The position numbers were made by a program, and so were the translations under genes. The notes under the pieces were generated by a model, which was not told where the DNA came from, ran no database searches, and was given only the letters and a program-made list of their open reading frames with translations. From Paraburkholderia sp. (GTDB lineage Bacteria > Pseudomonadota > Gammaproteobacteria > Burkholderiales > Burkholderiaceae), in NCBI GenBank assembly GCA_004322045.1, contig SCRN01000009.1, positions 99,949 through 163,948 of the forward strand: DNA of 64,000 nt. The letters are read 5' to 3'. Below, one piece after another: positions 35,151 through 44,934 of the stretch. How positions within the stretch are numbered: the stretch's first letter is position 1; every line of letters begins with the position of its first letter.

Positions 35151-35501
35151 CGTTTCTTTCTTCTTACAGCGAAGCCGTTTATTAATTCGCCGAGGGAAAC
35201 CGCAACTTTGCTTTGCGGCGAGTGCGGCGTATAGTACCGGCCAATTTTCGATAATTCAACAGGGCTGAGTTCGAATCAGATTCATCCTGTTTTGAAAACG
35301 TTTGATACGCCAGGCAAGCAATGGAAATAATTTCCGACTCAATGACAGCAAGATTAAATACCGGGAAAATTTTCCTGCCGGCTAACTAGACAAACTTGTA
35401 CATTATTCTCCGCGCGGCGACCGCAATCGAACATGTCAGCCGTTACCGCGCATCGAGGAATCGAGCATTCGAGCAATGGGTCATCTTGGACGGGGTGCAG
35501 T
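35151..35501. promoter_or_regulatory. Divergent T6SS promoter region
   Basis: This 351-bp AT-rich gap separates the leftward tagM-like/tssB operon from rightward tssJKL, and both promoters must lie here. It holds two related palindromes, GGAAATAATTTCC at 35323-35335 and GGAAAATTTTCC at 35364-35375, with centres about 40 bp apart. It also holds AAACGTTT at 35297-35304. I found no convincing sigma-54 or sigma-70 box and no ORF. The palindromes are candidate operator sites. Confidence 0.6.
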
Positions 35502-36134
35502 GTGAGTCGTCGAGCTTTTGGTTATTCGTATTTAGTGCGCCTCGCCTGGCCGCTCGCACTTTCGCTGCTGCTGAGCGGGTGTGCGGCGGGCATCTCCGTG
35601 CTGGGCGCTGCGGCCTCGACCGCGCTGCAGGCCGCGGGCATCGGCAAGCCGCCTGTGCCCGACTCCCAAAAGCCGCCGCGCGACATTCCCTTGACGCTCG
35701 CGGCCGCGTCCAATCTGAATGCAGCCGAAGATCATCATCCGCTCGCGCTCGTGGTGCGGCTCTATGCGCTCAAGGATCCGACCTCGTTCCAGCAAGCGTC
35801 GTTCGACACTTTTACCGATCCGGCCAAGGAAAAAACAGCGCTCGGCACCGACTTACTGAGTGTGCGAGAGGTTACTCTAATTCCTGGGCAGCATTACCAG
35901 ATGACGGAAAAAGTCACCCGCGAGGCGCAAGCATTCGGTGTCGTCGCATTGTTTCGCGACCCGGCGCTGCAGCGCTGGAAATTCGCCTTCGACCCGGCTA
36001 AATCCGAGAAATCCGGCATAATGATCGGCCTTCACAACTGTGCGATGACCGTTACGAGCGGCGCGGTCATTGCGCCCGATCCGCGATTGCCGATGCAGCA
36101 GCTCAATATGCTTTCATCCATCAGTTGCGGCTAG
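35502..36134 (+). CDS. tssJ: T6SS outer-membrane lipoprotein TssJ
   Basis: The product has 210 residues. The signal peptide ends in the lipobox LLSGC, giving lipidation at the Cys. The mature domain has the TssJ transthyretin-like fold landmarks (LVVRLYALKDPTSFQQASF, LIPGQHYQMTEKV, GVVALFRDPALQRWKF). It anchors TssM to the outer membrane. I use the GTG at 35502 because it gives a normal signal peptide; an ATG 23 codons upstream would add an unlikely leader. It is the first gene of the rightward tssJKL operon. Confidence 0.93.
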   Translation: MSRRAFGYSYLVRLAWPLALSLLLSGCAAGISVLGAAASTALQAAGIGKPPVPDSQKPPRDIPLTLAAASNLNAAEDHHPLALVVRLYALKDPTSFQQASFDTFTDPAKEKTALGTDLLSVREVTLIPGQHYQMTEKVTREAQAFGVVALFRDPALQRWKFAFDPAKSEKSGIMIGLHNCAMTVTSGAVIAPDPRLPMQQLNMLSSISCG

Positions 36135-36224
36135 CGCACGGTCATTGCGCCATAAGGCGCTGGCCAATGCCGGCATCATGGCCGCTCGCTCGCGGATACA
36201 CAAAACCTAGATAGTGAAATTGAG

Positions 36225-37571
36225 ATGAGTTATTCGGCGAAATTGCTTTGGGGCGAGGGCCTATTTTTGCGGCCCCAGCATTTCCAGCAACAGGACGCTT
36301 ATCACGAGGCGCGGCTCGTCGAGTCGATACGGGCCATCCAGCCGTTCAACTGGGGCGTGCGCAGCGTGCGCTTCGATATCGATTCGCTTGGCAACAACCT
36401 GCTGCGGCTGTCCGAGCTCTCGCTCGTCTTCCCCGACGGCACGCTCTACGCGGGGCCGCTCGCCGACGAACTGCCGCAACCCGTCGCGCTCGACACGTTG
36501 CCCGAAGGCGTCGGCGAATTCATCTTCTATCTCGCGCTGCATCCGCTGCGCGAAACGGGCGGCAACTATGCGGACGAATCGGCCGACGCCTTCGTCTCGC
36601 GTTACGCGCCCAAGCAGCAAAACGTCGCCGATCAGTTCACCGACGCGGCCGTCGCCAATCTGACGTTTCTCAAAACGCGCGTGAAGCTGATCAGCCACAC
36701 GGAGCCGCGCGCACAATTGCTGGCGGTGCCGCTCGCGCGTTTGCGGCGCACGGCCACGTCGGGTTTCGAGATCGACGAAAACTTCGTGCCGCCGTGCCTT
36801 GCCGTCGAAGCATCGTCCGTTCTCCATCAGCGGCTGCGGCAATTGATCGACGCGCTGCAGGCGAAAGTGAGCGCGCTCTACGGCTTTCATCGCGAACCGA
36901 CGAAGAACATCATCGAATTCCGGTCGGGCGACATCGCCTCGTTCTGGCTGCTGCATACGGCCAACGGCGCCGTCGCCTCGCTCGTGCACTTGCTGCAGCA
37001 GCCTACGCTGCACCCCGAGCGGCTCTTTCAAGAATTGCTGCGGCTCGCCGGACAACTGATGACGTTCTCCAAGCGTTATACGCTCGCCGAATTGCCCGCT
37101 TACCGCCACGACGATCCCGGGCCCGGTTTTGCGCAACTCGACACGATCGTGCGCGACCTGCTCGAAACCGTGATCTCGACGCGCTACTTCGCGATCGCGC
37201 TCGAAGAAGTTCGCCCGTCGTTTTATGCCGGCCGCCTCGACTCGGGCAAGATCGACGAGAAAACCACGTTCTTCTTGGCCGTGTCGGCCGACATGCCCGC
37301 GGTGGAACTCGTCGAAGCCGTGCCCGCGCGCTTCAAGGTGGGCGCACCCGACGATGTCGACAAGCTCGTGCTCTCCGCCATGCCGGGCGTGCGGCTCGTC
37401 TATACGCCTCAAGTGCCCCCGGCGGTGCCGGTGCGCCCCGGCGCATGCTACTTCGCGTTCGAATCGCGCAGCGGCCTGTATGACCGAATGCTGCAAGCGC
37501 AGTCGGCCATGATCTACGCGCCGTCGGGCATCAACGATCTCAAACTCGAACTCATCGCGGTCACGTCATGA
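36225..37571 (+). CDS. tssK: T6SS baseplate-membrane connector TssK
   Basis: The product has 448 residues. It begins with the family signature LLWGEGLFLRPQHFQQQD and matches TssK through its length (FLKTRVKLISHTEPRAQL; EFRSGDIASFWLLHTAN; GACYFAFESRS). TssK trimers link the baseplate to the cytoplasmic parts of TssL and TssM. The stop overlaps the tssL start by four bases. Confidence 0.97.
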   Translation: MSYSAKLLWGEGLFLRPQHFQQQDAYHEARLVESIRAIQPFNWGVRSVRFDIDSLGNNLLRLSELSLVFPDGTLYAGPLADELPQPVALDTLPEGVGEFIFYLALHPLRETGGNYADESADAFVSRYAPKQQNVADQFTDAAVANLTFLKTRVKLISHTEPRAQLLAVPLARLRRTATSGFEIDENFVPPCLAVEASSVLHQRLRQLIDALQAKVSALYGFHREPTKNIIEFRSGDIASFWLLHTANGAVASLVHLLQQPTLHPERLFQELLRLAGQLMTFSKRYTLAELPAYRHDDPGPGFAQLDTIVRDLLETVISTRYFAIALEEVRPSFYAGRLDSGKIDEKTTFFLAVSADMPAVELVEAVPARFKVGAPDDVDKLVLSAMPGVRLVYTPQVPPAVPVRPGACYFAFESRSGLYDRMLQAQSAMIYAPSGINDLKLELIAVTS

Positions 37572-38353
37572 CTCAAATGCCTTCGCTGTTCGGCGCCAAC
37601 GCGCCGTCCACGCCGTCCTCCGCCTCGGCTCCCACCGAGGGAGGCTTTCAGGCGCGTTCGCTGCGCGATTTGCTCTACGACGGCTTCTTCATGCTGTTCC
37701 TGCTCAAAGAGGGGCGGGAGCCCGAGGGTGCCGGCGAATTCGTCTCGCGCGTGCAAACGTTTCTCGCCGATTTCGAACGCGGCGCCAAAAAGCTCAATGT
37801 GCCCGCCGACGACGTCTACGCCTCGAAGTTCGCGTTTTGTGCGGCGATCGACGAAGCCGTGCTCGCTTCCTCGTTCAAGATCCGCGCCGAATGGGAGCGC
37901 CGCCCGCTGCAACTCGTGCTGTTCGGCGAACAACTCGCGGGCGAGAAATTCTTCGAGCTATTGGAAGAGTGTCGCGCGCAGGGCGCTGCGCGACTGCAGT
38001 CGCTCGAGGTCTTCCACATGTGCCTGTTGCTCGGCTTTCAAGGCAAGTACTTGCTCGAGGGACCTGAAAAGCTCGCCTATCTAACGGGGCGGCTCGGCGA
38101 TGAAATCGCGCAAATGAAAGGCAAGCGCGCGCAGTTCGCACCGCACTGGCCGCTGCCCGATCAAATCGCGCACCGGCTCAAGCACGAGTTGCCGCTGTGG
38201 ACGATCGGCGCCGTTTTCGCGCTGGTCGGGCTATTGGCGTACCTCGGACTGAACACTTACCTGCGCGACTCCACGATGCGCACGCTCGCGCCTTATTCGC
38301 AACTCGTCAAGCCCGAGGCCGAATCGGCCAATCTCACCATTTCGCTGCCGTAA
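37568..38353 (+). CDS. tssL: T6SS inner-membrane protein TssL (DotU)
   Basis: The product has 261 residues. The cytoplasmic DotU domain covers about 30-205 (YDGFFMLFLLKEGREPEG, CAAIDEAVLASSF, EVFHMCLLLGFQGKYL). A single C-terminal membrane helix (about 210-232) is followed by a short periplasmic tail with no OmpA/peptidoglycan-binding extension. That function is instead supplied by the separate OmpA-domain protein downstream of tagF. It is coupled to tssK by an ATGA overlap. Confidence 0.96.
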   Translation: MTQMPSLFGANAPSTPSSASAPTEGGFQARSLRDLLYDGFFMLFLLKEGREPEGAGEFVSRVQTFLADFERGAKKLNVPADDVYASKFAFCAAIDEAVLASSFKIRAEWERRPLQLVLFGEQLAGEKFFELLEECRAQGAARLQSLEVFHMCLLLGFQGKYLLEGPEKLAYLTGRLGDEIAQMKGKRAQFAPHWPLPDQIAHRLKHELPLWTIGAVFALVGLLAYLGLNTYLRDSTMRTLAPYSQLVKPEAESANLTISLP

Positions 38354-38358
38354 AGGGC

Positions 38359-38379
38359 GGCCCGCGAACAACGCGGGCC
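38359..38379. terminator. Hairpin after tssL, shared by convergent genes
   Basis: Perfect 8-bp arms (GGCCCGCG and its complement) enclose the loop AACAA. It sits between the tssL stop and the stop of the convergent cytochrome gene. It has no clear U-tract in either direction. Confidence 0.6.
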
Positions 38380-38400
38380 CTCGATGCAAGCCGGTGGAGG

Positions 38401-39369
38401 TCAGTACCTGGCGTCCACGGGCTTGCCGCCCTTGGGCCAATCGTTCTCTTTTCCAGGGAAATCGGGGCGCGGCTGATGCGTCACATAAGCCGCCACATCG
38501 AGCGCGTCTTGGTCGCTCAGATTCGGGTTGCCGAGCGGCATGTTGTGTTTGATGAACGCCGCAGCCGTGCCGATGCGCGCCATGCTCGCGCCGATATTGA
38601 ACGAGGCGTCGCCCCACAGCGGCGGGAAGACATAGTGGCCGCCGCTTTGCACACCCTGCCCGTCCGCGCCGTGGCACGAGGCACAGCGCGCGCCGAAAAT
38701 CGCCTTGCCTTGCACGGGGTCCGGGGTCATCTTCGCGACGTTCGCAATTTTTCCCATACCGCGCCCCGGGCCGAATGCGCCGCTCGGCACCCCTTGCGAA
38801 ACGAACGTCATATAGGCCAGAAAGCCGTTGATTTCCGCCGAATCGAGCGCGAGCGGCGTGCCGTTTTCGGAGCGGCGAAAACAGTTGTTGATGCGCTGAG
38901 CCAGCGACTCGACCGTTGCACTGCGCGCCGTGTACGCGGGCGTCACGCCCGTCATACCGTACCAGGGCGACGCATGCGGCGTCGTACCGGCGCCGATGTG
39001 GCAGCTCGCGCACGAAATCGCGCCGCCAGGCACGTGGCCTTGCGCGTAATGCGGCGTGTCGACGCTCAGGTGATAACCGAGCATCACGGCGTCTTTATCC
39101 GGCCCCGCCGGCAATGCGGCGAGCCGGGCTTCGAGGGTCTGAGCCGTGAGCGTGGGGGTGGCCTCGCCGTTCGTCGCGGCGCTAGCCGGCGCGCCAGCTT
39201 CGGCGGCTACCGCCAGCGCAAGCGGTGCAACCGGTGCAGTGACGATCCACGCGCCGGCGCAAGCCAATACCCACATCGAAGCGCGTGATGCGACCGATAA
39301 AGCGAAGCGGGCGCGCTCACGGCTGTCCCCTCCAATCGCACAGGATCCGCTGGGGAACCGATGATCCAT
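38401..39369 (-). CDS. Diheme cytochrome c, TsdA/SoxA-like
   Basis: The product has 322 residues. It has an N-terminal hydrophobic export segment (about 30-56) and two CASCH heme-binding motifs (Cys120-His124 and Cys229-His233). Between them is SLAQRINNCFRRSENG, whose Cys163 sits where thiosulfate dehydrogenase (TsdA) family proteins carry the cysteine ligand of the catalytic heme. This points to a periplasmic thiosulfate dehydrogenase or tetrathionate reductase. A general electron-transfer role cannot be excluded. I chose the ATG at 39367-39369 because of a GAGGAG ribosome-binding site ten bases upstream. Confidence 0.83.
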   Translation of the reverse strand: MDHRFPSGSCAIGGDSRERARFALSVASRASMWVLACAGAWIVTAPVAPLALAVAAEAGAPASAATNGEATPTLTAQTLEARLAALPAGPDKDAVMLGYHLSVDTPHYAQGHVPGGAISCASCHIGAGTTPHASPWYGMTGVTPAYTARSATVESLAQRINNCFRRSENGTPLALDSAEINGFLAYMTFVSQGVPSGAFGPGRGMGKIANVAKMTPDPVQGKAIFGARCASCHGADGQGVQSGGHYVFPPLWGDASFNIGASMARIGTAAAFIKHNMPLGNPNLSDQDALDVAAYVTHQPRPDFPGKENDWPKGGKPVDARY

Positions 39370-39562
39370 GTTTGCTGTCTCCTCGTCGGTCACCCCAAGC
39401 GGGGTCTCGGTTATTTTCATTGAAGGTAATGTCTTGTTTGAACCGGGGAACCGATGTGCGTCGCTCGGGTGAACTCCGGCGAACTCGGTGAACATAGCGA
39501 CGAATGACGCCGTGCGCAATCCCCTCGTCTTCTAAGCACACCGAGAGCGTCCCAGCGGCGCG

Positions 39563-41272
39563 CTATGGCGAATGCGGCAAGCCTGCGAGGACCGATTGCA
39601 CACATTCGTCGACGCTCAGTTCGCGCAGTGCATCGAGCGGCAGCGTATCGTCGACGGCTCGCCTGAGCGCCGCGAGCGCACGCGGCTTCAAGCGCACCAG
39701 CACGAGCCTCTGATCGTGCGCGCGCAGTTCGGCTGCGAAGACCCGCAGCGCCTCGATGGCCGTGCCGTCGACGTCGGGCGTCTCCTCCAAGCTGAGCATG
39801 ATCGTGCCTGGCGTGCTGGCCTGGCTGGCTGCCAGCTTGCGCACCTCGCCCAGCACGCGGTCGGCATTGGCGAAAAATAGCGGCGCCTCCGGCCGCACGA
39901 TCATGATGCCCTCGATCGGCTGGGCATCGGCATGTGCCGACAGATCGACGAAATCGTGACTATCGCGCAATCGCCCAAGCACGCTCACCATCGGCTCGGA
40001 AAAATCGCGCAGCGTGACGAGCAGGCTCACGCCGATCGCGACGAGCAGGCCATGCAGCACGCCGAGCAACAACACGCCCGCGAGCGATGCGACGGTGACG
40101 AGCCTATCGCGTCGCCACACCCAGTACGGCCGAAACACGTCCGGATGCAGGGAATGGCTGACGGCGTAAATCACGATCGCGGCCAAGACCGGCTCCGGGA
40201 TGCGTCCCAGTTGTGGACGCAAGAAGGCAACGATCAGCGCGACGATCGCTGCGGCGACCAGCCCCGCCCAACGCGATTGCGCTCCGGCCGCTTCGTTGGC
40301 CGATGTGGCCGAGTAGCCGGCGCCCACGGGCATGCCCTGCAGCAATGCCGAAACGATGTTCGCGCCGCCGAGCGCGACGAGATCGCGATTGGCCGAGACC
40401 GCATCACCATGTTTGAGCGCGAAACTACGGATGGACCCGTAGGACTCGGCATAGAGGATGAGCATCAGCGCGAAAGCGAGCTCTGCCGTTTGCAGCCATT
40501 GCGTGCGCGCCAAGGCGGGCAGCCCGATGCGCACATCGCGCACGTCGATCGTCCCCACCATGGCAATCGACCAACGATGCCAATCGACGAAGTACCCGGC
40601 GCCGATGCCGAGCACGATCACGACGAGCGTCGCGGGAATGCGCGCACGACGGCCGAGCGCGAACAGGATCGTCAGCGCGAGACCGCCAAGCGCGACGCTA
40701 TGCACATTCCATCGAGCCCATTGCCGGGCGAGATCGAATGCGATGCGAGGCACGTCGGCAAAGTGCGGCGTCACGCCTAGGATGCTCGGCAATTGCTTCA
40801 CGGCAATCGTCAAGGCGAGGCCGAACGCAAAGCCGCGAAGCACGGGCTTGGCGACGAAATCCGACATTCCGCCGAGGCGGGCAAAGCCTGCCAGCGCAAA
40901 CAAGATGCCCGTCGCCGCGACGAGCGCCGCCGCATACGCGAGTTGCACGCCGCCCCCGCCGGTCTGCGCGCTGACGGTCGCGGCGAGCACGGCTGCCGAC
41001 GACGACGTGGCAGAAACGATGGCAAAGCGGCTGCTGCCGAGCATGGCGTAGACGGTGAGCCCTGCCAGCAAAGCGACGAGGCCTGCCTGCGGAGGCAAAT
41101 TGGCGATGCCCGCATAGGCGACGGCCTCGGGCAGCAGCAGGCCCGCGATCGATATTCCGGCGAGCGCATCCCTCACGGCGCGCAGCCCGGGGGGCTTTGG
41201 CGCGCGGCGCGTGGCGTAGTGCGCCGGGTCTTGCAGGTGGGCGGCCGCCGCGTGTCCGGTATCGATCGTCAT
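39563..41272 (-). CDS. SulP family anion transporter with STAS domain
   Basis: The product has 569 residues. A multi-pass SulP membrane core spans about 45-420, with the signature region ALAGISIAGLLLPEAVAYAGIANLPPQ near the start (in two adjoining stretches). A cytoplasmic STAS domain follows at about 440-560 (GIMIVRPEAPLFFANAD; LEETPDVDGTAIEAL). Members carry sulfate, bicarbonate or dicarboxylates, and the substrate cannot be told here. The neighbouring TsdA-like cytochrome makes a sulfur oxyanion plausible. The ATG at 41270-41272 overlaps the parB-like gene upstream by only 15 bp of non-coding context. Confidence 0.9.
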   Translation of the reverse strand: MTIDTGHAAAAHLQDPAHYATRRAPKPPGLRAVRDALAGISIAGLLLPEAVAYAGIANLPPQAGLVALLAGLTVYAMLGSSRFAIVSATSSSAAVLAATVSAQTGGGGVQLAYAAALVAATGILFALAGFARLGGMSDFVAKPVLRGFAFGLALTIAVKQLPSILGVTPHFADVPRIAFDLARQWARWNVHSVALGGLALTILFALGRRARIPATLVVIVLGIGAGYFVDWHRWSIAMVGTIDVRDVRIGLPALARTQWLQTAELAFALMLILYAESYGSIRSFALKHGDAVSANRDLVALGGANIVSALLQGMPVGAGYSATSANEAAGAQSRWAGLVAAAIVALIVAFLRPQLGRIPEPVLAAIVIYAVSHSLHPDVFRPYWVWRRDRLVTVASLAGVLLLGVLHGLLVAIGVSLLVTLRDFSEPMVSVLGRLRDSHDFVDLSAHADAQPIEGIMIVRPEAPLFFANADRVLGEVRKLAASQASTPGTIMLSLEETPDVDGTAIEALRVFAAELRAHDQRLVLVRLKPRALAALRRAVDDTLPLDALRELSVDECVQSVLAGLPHSP

Positions 41273-41286
41273 AGCGTCGAGCGCGC

Positions 41287-41913
41287 TCAACCCGCCGGCC
41301 ACTCGCCCGACCAGCCCGGCAGATAGCGCGCCTCGGCATCGTGCGAGAGGGCCAGCGCTTGCGCCAGCGCCTTGTCGAAGTCCTTGCGCACACGCTTTTC
41401 AGCAATCTTCGAGCGCAGATAATCGGCCCACAGAAACTCGCTGAATGGCGTCATGTCCTTGGCGTAGCCGCCCAGGCGGCGCAGTTCGCCGGCCAGACTG
41501 CGATAGGGATCGTCGACGAGTTCCGTCAGCTTCTGCGGCAAGCGCGCGTAATCGTGCCGGGTCCCGTCGGGGCCGAACGGATGCACCCATTGATAGTGCT
41601 CCATCATGCGCCAAAAGATGAGGGGATCGAGCCACGACAGGTCGCGCTGCACCATGATCTGAACCTCGCTCACGCCTTCTTCGATCAGCGCAAGCCCGAG
41701 ATGATGATGATCGACGACGAAGTGTCGCCCGTCCGGCCCGAGCACAGCCGGAAACCAATGCGTCGCAATGGCTTCGCCGCGCGCCTTCTTGCCGAGCGAT
41801 CGCCAATGGGCACGCTTGGCGCGCACCTCGTGATAGCCCACGGTGATCTGTGTGGGCCGAAGCGCTTCGAGCTCGGCCGAGATCAAGCGAACGTCGGTGG
41901 TCGGACCATTCAC
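41287..41913 (-). CDS. ParB-like (ParBc_2) protein
   Basis: The product has 208 residues. It resembles the ParB/sulfiredoxin-like family without a DNA-binding HTH: LRPTQITVGYHEVRAKRAHW, then HFVVDHHHLGLALIEEGVSEV, then conserved aromatic segments. These stand-alone proteins are not chromosome-partition factors, and their function is unsettled. A GTG start at 41911-41913 follows a strong AAGGGGG site. A longer reading to 42009 lacks support. Confidence 0.8.
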   Translation of the reverse strand: MNGPTTDVRLISAELEALRPTQITVGYHEVRAKRAHWRSLGKKARGEAIATHWFPAVLGPDGRHFVVDHHHLGLALIEEGVSEVQIMVQRDLSWLDPLIFWRMMEHYQWVHPFGPDGTRHDYARLPQKLTELVDDPYRSLAGELRRLGGYAKDMTPFSEFLWADYLRSKIAEKRVRKDFDKALAQALALSHDAEARYLPGWSGEWPAG

Positions 41914-42041
41914 CGTGCACCCCCTTTTCGTTTTCCTCAATCGGCCGCGCAACCGGTGCGCAGGGTCGGCAACGATATTGGCGTATGTCGTACAGCTTGT
42001 CGCAAACAACGTGTCGTAAATGGCCTGTGGCGAATGTGCCG

Positions 42042-42728
42042 CTAATGCGTGCCGCTATTGCGCGCCACACCGCCCGCCGACTTCTTGCGCATGAGCTTCC
42101 AAAGCGCAGCGAGCGCGACGGGCACGACGGCAGCGCCCACACCGACCAGCACGATCAGGTTCAGATATTGCCGGATGAACGGAATATTGCCGAAGAAATA
42201 ACCGGCAAGCACGAGCAGCAGGACCCACAGTGCGGCGCCAGTCACATTGAACAGTTGGAACCGCCCCATGCGCATCTCGGACACGCCCGCCACGAACGGA
42301 GCAAAGGTGCGCACCACAGGGATGAAGCGGGCGAGAACGATCGTCTTGCCGCCGTGCCGCTCGTAGAAGTCATGCGTCCTTTGCAACGCGGCTCGATCGA
42401 GGAAGCGCTCCAAGAATGGAACGTGCGTATTGAACACCTTCGGCCCGATCGCGCGCCCCACGAGGTAATTGAGCGTGTTGCCGCCGACAGCCGCGACGAG
42501 CAACAGCGCAATGAGCGAGGGCAGATTCATCTGGCCGGCCGCGCAGAATGCGCCACCGATGAAGAGCAACGAATCGCCCGGCAGAAAGGGCAAGACCACG
42601 AGGCCCGTCTCGCAAAACACGATCGCGAACAGCACTGCATACACCCACGCGCCGTATTGATGGACGAAATCGCCGAGAAACTTGTCGATGTGCAAAATCA
42701 GGGCGATGAAATGAAGCAGCGTGTCCAA
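42042..42728 (-). CDS. DedA family membrane protein
   Basis: The product has 228 residues. DedA/VTT landmarks are present: FCETGLVVLPFLPGDSLLF, then the conserved ARFIPVVRTFAPFVAGV loop, with four to five hydrophobic helices. Some family members act as undecaprenyl-phosphate or phospholipid flippases and affect envelope integrity and cationic-peptide resistance. The likely start is the TTG at 42726-42728, with AAGGA just upstream. An ATG 30 codons further upstream is possible but would extend toward mutL's promoter. Confidence 0.88.
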   Translation of the reverse strand: MDTLLHFIALILHIDKFLGDFVHQYGAWVYAVLFAIVFCETGLVVLPFLPGDSLLFIGGAFCAAGQMNLPSLIALLLVAAVGGNTLNYLVGRAIGPKVFNTHVPFLERFLDRAALQRTHDFYERHGGKTIVLARFIPVVRTFAPFVAGVSEMRMGRFQLFNVTGAALWVLLLVLAGYFFGNIPFIRQYLNLIVLVGVGAAVVPVALAALWKLMRKKSAGGVARNSGTH

Positions 42729-42909
42729 AGGCTTTCCTTGCAAAAAAAGTAACAACGAGCAAAACGTCTCACGATTGCGCGCAGCCGAGCCTGCCCACCC
42801 GGGGCGCCATCGCGCCATCATACCGAAACCCCATGACCAATCTCGAAACGACCCGAGGCAAGCATGGGCCGACGGTCTTGGGAGCGCGCCGAATCGCTAT
42901 AATCCCGCC

Positions 42910-44934
42910 ATGTCCGAATTCCCCGAATCGCCAGCCGGCGCCGAGCGCGCTACGCCCGCCACGGCGAGCGTGCGCCGCGCCATTGCGCCGCTGCCCGACC
43001 AACTGATCAGCCAGATCGCCGCGGGCGAGGTGGTCGAACGCCCGGCCTCGGTCGTCAAGGAACTGCTCGAAAACGCGCTCGATGCGGGCGCCAAAACGCT
43101 GCGCATTCTGCTCGACGCAGGGGGCGTCAAACGCATCTCGATCGCCGACGACGGCTGCGGCATTCCCGCCGGCGAACTGCCGCTCGCGCTGATGCGCCAC
43201 GCCACGAGCAAAATCCGCTCGCTGGCAGAACTCGAAGCGGTCGCCACGCTCGGCTTTCGCGGCGAAGCGCTTGCTTCGATTGCTTCGGTGGCCGAAACGT
43301 TCATTACGAGCCGCACCCATGACGCCGCCCATGCCACCCGCATCGACGCGCAAACGGGCGCATTGACGCCGGCCGCGGGCGGCGTGGGCACGACGATCGA
43401 GATACGCGAGCTTTACTTCAACACGCCAGCGCGCAGGAAGTTCCTCAAAAGCGAACAAACGGAGCTTGGCCATTGCGTCGAGATGATCCGGCGCACCGCG
43501 CTGGCGCGCCCCGATGTCGCCATCTCCGTCATGCACAACGGCCGTGCGCTCGAGCATTGGAACGCGAGCGAGCCGACCGTGCGTGTCGCCAAGATCCTCG
43601 GCGAAGCGTTCGCGAGCGCTCACCTGCCGTTCGAGGAAGTCGCCGGCGAGATCGCCCTGTACGGCTGTGCCGGACTGCCCACGGCAAGCCGCGGCCGCGC
43701 CGACCAGCAGTACTTCTTCGTCAACGGCCGCTTCGTGCGCGACAAGTTGCTCACGCACGCGGTGCGCGCCGCGTATGAGGACGTCCTGCACGGCGATCGC
43801 TATCCCTCGTACGTGTTGTTTCTCGACTTGCCGCCCGAAGCGGTGGACGTCAATGTGCATCCGTCCAAGATCGAAGTGCGCTTTCGCGATTCGCGCGCCG
43901 TCCATCAGTTCGTGTTCCACGCGCTGCAGCGCGCGCTCGCTCGCCACGCGGGCGCATCGGCGGAGACGAGCGCGCTAGGTCATGCCGCTCAGATCGAACC
44001 GCGCGCGGGCGCCGCCTTCGGCGAAGGCGCGGCGAACGCGAGCGGCGCGGAAGGCACCGCCCCTGCACACGGCAATGCGTCGATCTCGGCGGCAAATCGC
44101 GGCGGCTCCACTTGGATGCGCGATTCGCGCATGACGCAAGGCACACTGCCCGTTGCGCAACCGCTCGCGCTATACGACGCCCTATTCGGCCGCAAGGATG
44201 CCGCGCGTGCCGACGGCAGCGCCTCGGCGTCAGGCGGCGCGCCGGCGGGCAATGCGCCGTGGCTCGGGAGTACGTCGGACTTGGAAGCGCGCGAGAACGC
44301 CGCGCCCGCCTACGGGATGGCATCGCCGCATGCGCTGCCGGCCGATCTCGATCATCCGCTCGGCTTCGCCATCGGCCAGATCCACGGCGTCTACGTGCTC
44401 GCCCAGAACACGCGCGGCCTTGTCATCGTCGACATGCACGCCGCTCACGAGCGCATTCTCTACGAACAATTCAAGCGGGCGCTCGCCGAACGCACGATCG
44501 CCGTGCAGCCGCTGTTGATTCCCGTATCGATGACCGCCGACTCGGTCGAAATCGGCACCGCTCAGGAAGAACGCGAGGCGCTCGACGCACTCGGCTTCGA
44601 CCTCGCGCCGCTCTCGCCGACGACGCTCGCGATCCGCGCGGTGCCGGCGCTGCTCAAGGACGCCGACCTACCCGCGCTTGCGCGCGCGGTGCTGGCCGAT
44701 TTGCACGCCTACGGCGGCTCGCGCGTGCTGACAGAGCGCCAGCACGAATTGCTGGGCACGCTGGCCTGTCACCACGCGGTGCGTGCGAACCGGCGCTTGA
44801 CCCTCGACGAGATGAACGCACTGCTGCGCCAAATGGAAGCGACCGAGCGCGCCGACCAATGCAATCACGGGCGGCCCACCTGGTATCAGTTGACGCTGGC
44901 CGATCTGGACCGGCTCTTCCTGCGTGGGCAATAA
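42910..44934 (+). CDS. mutL: DNA mismatch repair protein MutL (endonuclease type)
   Basis: The product has 674 residues. The N-terminal GHKL ATPase has [37 protein letters not shown] and [11 protein letters not shown] variable Ala/Gly-rich linker spans about 345-470. The C-terminal dimerisation domain contains [12 protein letters not shown] (about 508-519), which fits the metal-binding DQHA(X)2E(X)4E endonuclease motif. ACHHAVRAN and CNHGRPTW follow. MutL links mismatch recognition by MutS to strand incision. The ATG at 42910 gives a normal N-terminus. Its stop overlaps the miaA start. Confidence 0.97.
   Translation: MSEFPESPAGAERATPATASVRRAIAPLPDQLISQIAAGEVVERPASVVKELLENALDAGAKTLRILLDAGGVKRISIADDGCGIPAGELPLALMRHATSKIRSLAELEAVATLGFRGEALASIASVAETFITSRTHDAAHATRIDAQTGALTPAAGGVGTTIEIRELYFNTPARRKFLKSEQTELGHCVEMIRRTALARPDVAISVMHNGRALEHWNASEPTVRVAKILGEAFASAHLPFEEVAGEIALYGCAGLPTASRGRADQQYFFVNGRFVRDKLLTHAVRAAYEDVLHGDRYPSYVLFLDLPPEAVDVNVHPSKIEVRFRDSRAVHQFVFHALQRALARHAGASAETSALGHAAQIEPRAGAAFGEGAANASGAEGTAPAHGNASISAANRGGSTWMRDSRMTQGTLPVAQPLALYDALFGRKDAARADGSASASGGAPAGNAPWLGSTSDLEARENAAPAYGMASPHALPADLDHPLGFAIGQIHGVYVLAQNTRGLVIVDMHAAHERILYEQFKRALAERTIAVQPLLIPVSMTADSVEIGTAQEEREALDALGFDLAPLSPTTLAIRAVPALLKDADLPALARAVLADLHAYGGSRVLTERQHELLGTLACHHAVRANRRLTLDEMNALLRQMEATERADQCNHGRPTWYQLTLADLDRLFLRGQ

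Noticed and set aside
35151-35501. Sigma-54 promoter for the T6SS operons
   Set aside because: No TGGCAC-N5-TTGC arrangement could be found on either strand of the gap.
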